Source: Jackrogersella multiformis (taxonomy: Eukaryota; Ascomycota; Sordariomycetes; Xylariales; Hypoxylaceae). From it: 64,000 nt of DNA. A program made the translations under genes and the position numbers. This document shows, piece by piece, positions 55,442 through 64,000 of the stretch. Where the stretch lies: NCBI GenBank assembly GCA_902806575.1, contig CADCXD010000004.1, positions 1,984,001 through 2,048,000 of the forward strand, written 5' to 3'. The notes below the pieces were generated by a model, which was not told the DNA's origin, ran no database searches, and was given only the letters and a program-made list of their open reading frames with translations. Position 1 is the stretch's first letter, and every line of letters starts with the position of its first letter.

Positions 55442-58400
55442 ATGGCGCCCTCGATTTCAGAGCTGGACCTAATGGTCCAGTCCTTCTATGAAGGTCGCGG
55501 TGAACAGGTGAGCTTATCATGATCGATATTTATCCATCTCGCAAATTCATACACCTGCGAAGATGCGAGGACGCGAACATACTAAGCTGCTAACACTTTG
55601 CGTCTTCCCCGCCTTCAGCAAAAAGCTGCCCAAACTGCGTTGAACCAGGTAAGTTTTAATGCGCCATACACCTTTCTCGCACTCCCGCACCAATATTAAC
55701 CTATATGACGCATAGTTTAAAGAAGATCCCGATGCATGGCTTCTTGTCGACAAGATTCTTTCCGAGTCGAGGCACCCGCAGACGAAGTGTATGCCACGCT
55801 GGTTCCGCAACACGGGGAGATATATGACAGAGGGCTAACGGGTTGCAGATCTCGGCCTTCAAATATTGGACAATGTCATCATGACAAGGTGGAAGGTTTT
55901 ACCCAGAGAACAGTGTCTAGGTTCGCCATCTCGCCTTGCGGCCTCTATCGCCGCAGGTCATCGTAACTAACCGTAGCGTAGGCATTCGCAATTTCGTTGT
56001 GAATTTCATCATCCAGGCGTCTAGCACAGAAGAGTCGCTTAGATCCCAACGAACTCTCCTGAACAAACTGAATCTAGTCTTGGTTTCTATTCTGAAGCAA
56101 GAGTGGCCTCATAACTGGCCTACCTTCATCAACGAGATCATCTCAGCTTGCCGCTCAAACCTGACCATCTGCGAGAACAACATGATCATCCTCCGCCTTC
56201 TTTCCGAAGAAGTTTTCGACTACTCAGCCGAACAGATGACCTCGGCCAAGACCCGAAGCCTAAAGACCACCATGTGCAACGAATTCTCCCAGATCTTTCA
56301 GCTATGCCAAGAGATTCTCAACACAGCAGATCAGGGCACCTTAGTGAAGGCCACTCTGGAAACGTTACTTCGCTTTTGCAACTGGATCCCGTTAGGATAT
56401 ATATTCGAGACGCCACTCATCGAAACTTTGCGCACGCGGTTTCTCGAAGTTCCCGAGTTTCGTAACGTTACCTTGCAGGTGTTTACTGAAATTGGTGGTC
56501 TGGTGACTGGTGGACCAGGGCAGCAGAATGCATACAGCGAGCAGCTAGTCAAGATGTTCGTTGATGTGCTCCAGACCATTGCCACCATTATTCCATTAGG
56601 TCTGGATCTAAAGAGTACCTACCCCCAGAGCAATACCAGGGATCAGGAGTTTCTGCAAGAGCTGGCGCTTTTCTTGTGCAACTTCTTCGGCCAACATGTT
56701 GATGTATGTTTATTCACAAGAATATCGTAGTTAGTTTTTGCTTGCTGACTTTGTGTGTCTAGCTTGTCGAGAAACTTCCGAATCGAGACTACCTCACTCA
56801 TGGCCATTTCTATCTTATTCGGATTTCTCAAATTGAAGACCGTGAGATCTTCAAGATTTGCCTGGATTATTGGCTGAAATTGGTCCAAGAGCTGTATGAG
56901 GAGATGCAAACGGCACCCCTTCAAGAGATGAACCCACTCATTATGGGCAGCACCTCAGCCAGTGGAGCGGTTAACCCGGCTCTGTTGCAAAACTTCCCTC
57001 TACGAATGCACAAGTATAAGGAGGTCCTAACAAATCTCCGAGTAGTGATGATTGAGAACATGGTACGACCCGAAGAAGTCCTCATCGTCGAGAACGACGA
57101 AGGTGAAATCGTGCGAGAGTTTATCAAGGAGAGCGACACGGTGCAACTATACAAGACTATCCGGGAGTGCCTTGTCTACTTGACGCATCTTGACGTCGTA
57201 GATATAGAAACTATCATGACCGAAAAGCTCCAGAAGCAGGTCGATGGCAGCGAATGGTCATGGCATAACTGCAACGTCCTATGCTGGGCTATCGGTTCAA
57301 TATCGCTCGCGATGAACGAAGAGACCGAGAAGCGATTCCTAGTTACTGTGATTAAGGATTTGCTAGGGCTCACGGAGATGAAGCGTGGCAAAGACAACAA
57401 GGCTGTTGTGGCCAGCAATATCATGTACATTGTTGGGCAATACCCTCGTTTCTTGAAGGCTCATTGGAAGTTCCTTAAGACAGTTGTCAATAAGCTTTTT
57501 GAATTCATGCACGAGTCCCACGAAGGTTAGTCGGTTCACCTACAGATAAAGAGTCACAGCTAATCCCCACGCAGGAGTACAGGATATGGCATGCGATACG
57601 TTCATCAAGATTGCAAGGCAGTGTCGACGACACTTCGTTGCCCTACAACCTAGCGAGAGTGAACCATTCATCGAGGAGATCATCCGTAATCTCCAACGCA
57701 TAACATGCGATCTCACACCTCAACAAGTCCACACTTTTTACGAAGCTTGTGGATATATGGTCGCTGCACAGGGTAACAAACACCAGCAAGAGAGATTGCT
57801 GTCTGAACTTATGAACGCCCCCAATGCCGCCTGGGACGAAATCATCAGAGCGGCCAATCACGATCCTCAGATTCTCCAGGACGCCGATACGATCAAGATC
57901 ATCGGAAACATTATGAAGACCAACGTGTCAGCTTGTTCTTCGATTGGACCTTACTTTTATCCGCAGATTGGCAAGATATACCTGGATATGCTACAGATGT
58001 ACCGTGCCACTAGCCAGCTTATCTCCGTGGAGGTAGCTCGAAATGGTAATTTTACAATGCCCATATTTCTAGTGATATAAGTTAACATCTCAAAACAGGA
58101 GAGATTGCTCCCCGCATGCCCAAAGTTCGAGGGCTGAGAACCATCAAAAAGGAAATCCTAAAATTAATCGAGGGCTATATTGACAAGGCAGAAGATCTCC
58201 AGGCGGTTCGTCAGCAAATGGTGCCACAGCTTCTGGACTCGGTGTTGGTGGACTACAACCGCAACGTCCCGGGTGCTCGAGATGCCGAGGTTCTCAAGGC
58301 AATGTCCACCATCATTACCAGACTTACAGTAAGTTGATTAGAGGGATTCATGGCTTTGTGGTGTCGCTGACCGTATCTAGGGCCTCATGGAAGATCAAGT

Positions 58401-59246
58401 GCCGATCATCATGCAGAATGTCTTCGAATGCACCCTGGAGATGATCAACAAGGATTTCTCTGAGTTCCCCGAGCACCGGGTAGAGTTCTTCAACCTGCTC
58501 CGAGCCATCAATCTGCACTGCTTCCCCGCGCTTCTCAAGTTAGACAATCGTCAATTCAAGTTTGTCATCGACGCTTGCATGTGGGCTAGCAAGCACGACA
58601 ACCGCGACGTTGAAGGTGCAGGGCTCAACATGTGTCTCGAGCTTGTCATAAACATTGCTGAGAAGACTGATGTGCAGACCTCCAACGCCTTCTTCCAGCA
58701 GTTTTTCATTAGTATCCTGCAAGATGTGTTCTTTGTCCTGACAGATCCAGATCACAAAGCTGGATTCAAGACTCAATCCATGCTTTTGATGCGGATGTTC
58801 TACTTCGTGCTTCCCGCAGATGGCACCACGCCGAAGATCCAAGGACCGGTCTACACGGACCAGGCCCCGGCTGGCACGAGTAACAAGGATTTCCTCGCCG
58901 AGTTTGTCGGAGGTCTTCTACGTAACGCTTTCCCCAATCTTCAAATGTAAGTATCTTCTTGTGACGGAACTTGACTCTCACAAAAGCTGACTAGGTCTCT
59001 AGTGTTCAGATCAGTGCATTCATCGGATGCCTCTTCACAATGAATTCGTCATATGAGAAGTTCCGACTTCAGGTCCGAGACTTCTTAATATCTCTCAAGG
59101 AATTCGCTGGTGATAACGCGGATCTCTTTGTTGTTGAGAAGGAGCAAGAAGCTCGCGACAAACTCACCGCTGAGCATGAACGACGGGCGAAGGTTGGCGG
59201 TTTGCTAAAGCCTTCGGAAATCGAAGCGGAGGATGACGAACTGTGA
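55442..59246 (+). CDS. crm1: Exportin-1 / CRM1
   Basis: Karyopherin that exports leucine-rich-NES cargo from the nucleus with RanGTP. Ten exons: 55442-55507, 55619-55648, 55716-55788, 55849-55920, 55982-56703, 56763-57525, 57575-58045, 58099-58328, 58381-58946, 59003-59246; they join in frame to 1078 residues, the normal length. The first four exons are 66, 30, 73 and 72 nt. Signatures: MAPSISELDLMVQSFYEGRG, the importin-beta N-terminal region ILDNVIMTRWKVLPREQC, FVVNFIIQ, LNKLNLVLVSILKQEWPHNW, WIPLGYIFETPLIETL, FYLIRISQIEDREIFKICL, NIMYIVGQYPRFLKAHWKFL and the acidic C-terminal EAEDDEL. The segment that carries the leptomycin-reactive Cys in human CRM1 reads LLGLTEMKRGKDNK, with Thr525. Intron 4 has a weak donor (GTTCGC) but a strong CTAAC branch. 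Confidence 0.95.
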
Positions 59247-61332
59247 CTGCGACGAGAGTTTAGAAATGAATTCGCTCCTCAGCACGATTCGATCACACTT
59301 GACTCCAAGAGGACCTCAGCCGATAATTTTGATGGATGGGACATCTACGGTCTCTGAAAGCCTCCCGGCGGCACGCGGATGAGACCAACGAGGCCTTGAC
59401 TTTATACTTTTCTGTCATGTCTCCGTCTCTTCCAGTGCGTCTTCTCTTATACTTTTGTATGTGATACCAAAATAGAACTCCCGTAATCAGCTACTACAAC
59501 TACTCCTCGATGGTCACGTTGTTACGCGGCTGGATGGAGCTATGAAGCTCGGTCGTACTTTCTCTCGACCCGAGGTCTAAACTTCCAGAAGACCTAGTAG
59601 CTGGATAAGGAGAATACGTGGTCGGATTAGTGGAGATGAACAAAAAAAAAAGGGGCGATGCTAAGGAGGAAATGAAGGAATGCATATATGTGGTTTTATG
59701 AAGGCGGTCACGTCGAGATGCAGTCGTTAGGAAAAGGCAGGTCTAGCAGTGCACCTAATGAGGCAAAAGGTTTGGGGGGATAGACATTGTTGTGTTTATA
59801 TCCCGAACATGTTCTCTTTTCTCGTTGCTAGCTAGGTAGTCAATGATGAAATGGCGGCGTTAATCTCCGAAGAGTGCTCGGAATGGGTCCGTATAACTTT
59901 TCAAGGCATAAGCTCTTGCTACTACGTAGATTTTCGAGGCGTTGTTTATCTAAGATGAGCATCGGTCTAGTACCATTCGTCTAAAAAGAGGTATTCGCCA
60001 TTTGATCGAGTCTTTGGGCAACGCAGGCCGGATAGACGTTGATGTCTCTAAATCACCTGACGATACTTAGACTTGGAGAACACGATTAGTTTGCCCCCTT
60101 TTCGGCACTACCTAGGTTGATATTCCTTTGGAGGTATTGCTTACCTGAGTACTTACTCCTTTTTTTCATATTATTACTAGTAGAGGACAAGGTCTCTAAG
60201 ATCCCCGTAACATGTAGATCATTAAGATTTCCGGTTATTGGATCAAGGAAAGCATTTGGGCCTATTTGTCCATGTATCATCGTCTCCTAGGTACTGTCTA
60301 GCCGCCACAGCTTTTCGTCGATAGGATACCAGGCCGATGAGTTTTCAAGGAGGTGAATAGGACGGAATTCTAGATATGTAAATTGCATCCTGCCTCTTGT
60401 ACTAATAGAAGATTGAAGCTGACGAGAAGGCAAGAGCATGTAAAGAGGGATTCTAAAATTGTATTATCGTACATTCATTCACCTAGTACATGATACCTGG
60501 ACCTATTTTTGAAAATCGTCTTGTTACAATATAATCTACCCAGCCCTACTCACCTTCTATGTGGTTTACTCTACTTTTCCCTTGCTAATTCGAGAGTCAG
60601 CTACAGATTTAAGATGCTTTAATATGGTATATTACCGTAGATACTCGATGCCACATTGAAATATCGGGGTAGTAAACCGAGCCTAGCGTCTCTAGTTGCA
60701 AATGCCCTATCGCTGATGAATTAGTGCCAGCTAATTGGCGATAACAAGTTCAGTCAGCCACTTCCTAAGCCATATAAGCCATCGGCACCGCACCGGCGGA
60801 AGGAATGCCCAATGCCGTTTCTTAACTCTCTCGGCCCGCCTGCTCGCCGGCCGATTCCGGGTGCAAAAGGCGGGGCTCCGACGGGTGTTAGGACTAGAAT
60901 CGTGTATAATTATCAGTAACTTGATTGTTTCTAGGGATATGTAATGGCTATTTAAGACCTCGAAAAGCTAAACCTTGTCAGAATACTTTTATTTTTAAAT
61001 ATAAAGATTTTCAAAAAAATTAAAACCTAGCGTAGTCGTCATAACATCGTGTCCCTTGGTAATAGTTGATATATATACCTTACCTAGGTATGTCATCCGT
61101 TACGCCCTTCCTGCGGGGGAGCTTGTTCTTCTAGCTACTCCACCTCTGCACAGGAGCTTATCAGTCGGCTGGGCCCGAATGTGCATTTTGTATCTCTTCT
61201 ACCTAAGTGCTGTATATTACATCCTATCTTGTCGGACGCTGCGCTATCAGCATATTGGAATATCTACGTTGGAATACCCAGAAAGACTACACATTCTCAA
61301 AAGACTAGGCATACCTACTATCAAGCCAAATC
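59247..61332. other. Intergenic region
   Basis: 3' flank of CRM1 and promoter of the class II aldolase gene. Few GGTA tracts here (near 60108 and 61080-61090). Frames at 60086-60280 and 60735-60944 look like chance. No gene supported. Confidence 0.5.
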
Positions 61333-63041
61333 ATGGCACCTTCTGCGATCACAGAGATCCTCGAGAGCACCTTGACGCTCAAAGGTCAAGGAAAACAGGT
61401 CGATGCTGCCGAACCGACCGCCGTGGAAGGCAAGGAGATGACTCCCCTAGAGGCTATTTGTCACGGCATGGTGATGCCGGGAATTCCCACTTTCCCGACC
61501 TACGCCGCTCATAGAAAACATATCCTAGTCCACATGTCCGCCACATTCCGCGTCTTCGCACGTTTTGGCTTTACCGAAGGGCAAGCAGGGTACGTTCAGG
61601 ATTCCCCATGAATCTCGCCAATCGATATCGCATATACTACTCTTAGCGGGAAGAAACTCCAATGTTTTTACCGCTGGGCCTCGGACTAGGCTAGACCTAA
61701 GTTCTTCGTATCTCTCTGCTCACGAGAACTCCAATCACTGACTTCGTGTCTATAGACACATCTCGGTCCGAGACCCGGAGTTTGACGGCCTCATGTGGAT
61801 GAACCCGCTCGGCCGCCATTTCGGCATGCTGACGGCGGGCGACATGATGTGCCTCGAAATCGCCACCGGCAAGATCGTCGGCGGGAACACGTCTCGGCCG
61901 GCCAACGCCGCAGGCTACCTGATTCACTCTGCCGTGCATAAGCGGCGGCCGAACGACATCCACGCCGTGTAAGTGCGCTATCAAGAACACGTACTTCCCT
62001 CCCCTTGCCACATCTCGCATATCTCGCAGGTCATAATATCCCAGTTGCATGAAAACGAAAGAGAAGGAATCCCTTCGGTAAAGCCAAAAGGGGTATACCC
62101 ACAGCGCCGAAACCGAACGGGGGTCCGACGGGGGATTCGCGAGCGTCATGCAGGCGGGAGAACCGAGATGATAAATAGATAAAACCAAAAAGGGTGACAT
62201 CGCTAACCAACCTTCCTCACAAAGATGCCACGCCCACTCGAACGCGGGACGAGCCTGGAGTGCATTCGCCCGACCCCTGGAGATGCTGAACCAAGGTACG
62301 TAGGCCACCCCGAAGGGCTCCACCGTCTACAACCAACACGATCCTACCCCCCACTGCCCTTGTTTTTTAACCGCAGTCTGTCTGTTGTTGTACCTGCGCC
62401 GGGCGAAAGAGCTTGCATGACGTGCCTCGGAGCTGCTCCGGAGGAGGAGCCCCCTGGTATAAGCTTATCTCTTCCCTCGCCCCTTTCCTCATCTCCTCTC
62501 CTGCGCACTACTACGTAGTAAAGATAACAGAGAACACCGCCGTCCGAATCGGGACCACGGGCACACCGAACGCTACCAAAAAGTAACTCCGAAAAAGAAG
62601 AAAGAAAACACTGACGCTAGCATCGCAGACGTGTGCAACTTCCACAACGCGCACGCGGTGTACGCGCGGTACGGGGGCATCGTGTTCGGGGCGGAGGAGG
62701 GGGAGCACATCGCGGCGGCGCTGGGGGACCGCAACAAGGGCGCGATCCTGATGAACCACGGGCTGCTGACGGTGGGCGAGACGGTGGACGAGGCGGGCTA
62801 CATGTTCGGGCTGCTGGACCGCTCCTGCGCCATGCAGCTGCAGGTCGAGGCGGCCGCCGCGAATGGGCTCGCGAAGCGCCTCATCAGCGACGACGAGGCC
62901 GCCCACAACTTCAAGATGGCCAGCGAGGCCAACGTCCTGTACCGCGAGGCCCAGCCCGACCTCGAGTACGAGATCGAGGCCGCGGGCGGCGAGGACGCGC
63001 TCGCTAGGGGCTTTGAGAATCTAAGGGCGATAGTGGTATAG
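61333..63041 (+). CDS. Class II aldolase/adducin-domain protein
   Basis: Zn-dependent class II aldolase fold, related to fuculose-phosphate aldolase and to fungal relatives of unclear substrate. Exons 61333-61589, 61756-61968, 62225-62295 and 62629-63041 join to 317 residues. Introns are long for this window (166, 256 and 333 nt). Motifs: TYAAHRKHILVHMSATFRVF, GHISVRDPEFDGLMWMNP, NAAGYLIHSAVHKRRPNDIH, then across the intron the metal pair in VCHAHSNAGRAWSAFARPLE, then DVCNFHNAHAVYARYGGIVF and the third His in AILMNHGLLTVGETVDEAG. The 71-nt third exon carries the HxH pair and would be lost in a naive ORF scan. The last exon is very GC-rich, so more than one of its frames is open. N-terminus lacks a signal peptide. 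Adducin-like versus enzymatic role cannot be settled, but the three His support metal binding. Confidence 0.88.
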
Positions 63042-64000
63042 TGCTGTAGACAGACAGATATTACATACACACGCATACATACATACACAGTGTCCCTCTC
63101 GATGTGGATAGATCGTGATTGAAATATGGCACGATTGTAAATGACTGAAGCGCGCGTTCGGCAATATTTCGCCCGTACTTGACTTACGAAGGTCGAATGC
63201 CGTGATAGGCGCGATAGACGTCCGCGGGATGATCGATCGACCATCAAAAAAATTTATTCATCCCTCGTCCAGGGGGCAAATAAATTGATTGAATAAAGCT
63301 CGGCCAAGACCAATGTTTTTTTTCTTTCTCCCCCCTCCCCCCTGATCCCAACCCATCCTGGCGTCTACACTACGGGCGCTACCGACCTACCCCGTGATAG
63401 ATGAGGTCTTGGGCGAAAGTAACGGTAACCCTTCACAAGACCAGCTCGGAGATTTAGGTAGGTAGCATCCTGAAGATTGAATCGGGCGATGGATGGTAGG
63501 TGATGATGAAGGTAGACCGAAAAGAAAAAAGATTTAATACTACGTAAACAAAAAATAAATAAAGACGATCCTTGCTTTTGCTTCGGTGGTCGAAATGTGT
63601 TGGGGCCACAAATAGCATAGCGTTGGAGGCGGGGAGACGACGGGATGATCCCGCAGATGCCAGGGACGGCCCGCAATTTACGTGCTTAGGGTAGGTTTTA
63701 GACAAGGGGTTCGTCTCTCTGCTGCTGCTGCGCCAGGGTGCTATGGCTGTATCTCTGGCTGTATGTATGGGTGCGATGCAAGCAAGCATCGGATCTCCCG
63801 ATAATGATCGAAAGATTAAGTCACGAATCGCTCAAGACGTGACCAGCGAACCCTACTATCATCCTACATACAGTACATGACCTCCCGTCCTCCTTCCTCT
63901 CTTGCCCACACGACAAAATATACCCGGCTGCAGATCAAGTCACTTGGGGGCCCTTATTTTAATGCCGATGTTTCACAACGGAAACCGAAAGGGACTCACC
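63042..64000. other. 3' flank of the class II aldolase gene
   Basis: No gene supported. It contains ACACACG/CATACATACATACACA repeats near 63062-63090 and C/T runs near 63318-63342; open frames on the minus strand (63365-63789) carry no recognisable motifs. A gene may continue beyond the window edge but no exon could be identified. Confidence 0.45.

Noticed and set aside
62633..63007. Gly/Arg-rich 124-codon frame inside the aldolase last exon
   Set aside because: Overlaps the real exon in another frame; GC-rich DNA opens it. The chosen frame carries NHGLLTVG and other family motifs.
1..64000. CRISPR array, prophage, bacterial operon or biosynthetic gene cluster
   Set aside because: The introns, tRNA intron and gene content are those of a fungal nuclear genome; no polyketide synthase, peptide synthetase, terpene cyclase or phage genes were found.

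Overview
The window looks like nuclear DNA of a filamentous ascomycete (Pezizomycotina, most likely a sordariomycete-type genome). The grounds are many short spliceosomal introns (about 50-150 nt, GTAAGT/GTATGT-like donors, CTAAC-like branch points), long intergenic regions, a velvet-family VeA gene, a fungal opsin-related protein, a DASH-complex subunit, fungal shugoshin and CHZ1. There are no bacterial operons, phage genes or CRISPR arrays. Gene models were assembled by hand from reading frames and splice signals; each joined model stays in frame and is free of internal stops.

Layout. 0-11.5 kb: bifunctional 6-phosphofructo-2-kinase/fructose-2,6-bisphosphatase (+), a proline/serine-rich protein of unknown function (-) and veA (-). 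11.5-21.4 kb: gene-poor; it holds one small membrane-protein candidate (-), a decayed coding stretch that may be a retroelement relic, and an intron-containing tRNA-Phe. 21.4-36.5 kb: opsin-related protein lacking the retinal lysine (-), VID28/GID5 armadillo protein (-), PHO80-type cyclin (+), EMC10 (+) and CHZ1 (+). 36.5-42.1 kb: membrane-anchored carboxylesterase (-) and an amidohydrolase (-). 43.0-49.8 kb: three genes linked to chromosome segregation, namely a TPX2-like protein (-), DAD2 (-) and shugoshin (+), the last two divergent from one promoter region. 50-64 kb: VPS29 (-), alanine-glyoxylate aminotransferase (+), exportin-1/CRM1 (+) and a class II aldolase/adducin-domain protein (+).

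Most genes are conserved housekeeping or regulatory genes: carbon-flux control (PFK2/FBPase2 and the GID ubiquitin ligase), phosphate signalling, ER membrane insertion, histone H2A.Z handling, retromer, nuclear export, mitosis and development. The window does not look like a biosynthetic cluster or a mobile island. Its most striking non-genic feature is a family of short palindromic GGTA/TACC tracts, built around TACCTAGGTA, spread through nearly every intergenic region and not noticed inside exons. I found no convincing undescribed multi-gene system; the best leads are this repeat family, the segregation-gene neighbourhood, and several gene-structure oddities (a 10-nt exon in CHZ1, start-overlapping upstream ORFs at two genes, an in-frame intron in the TPX2-like gene).
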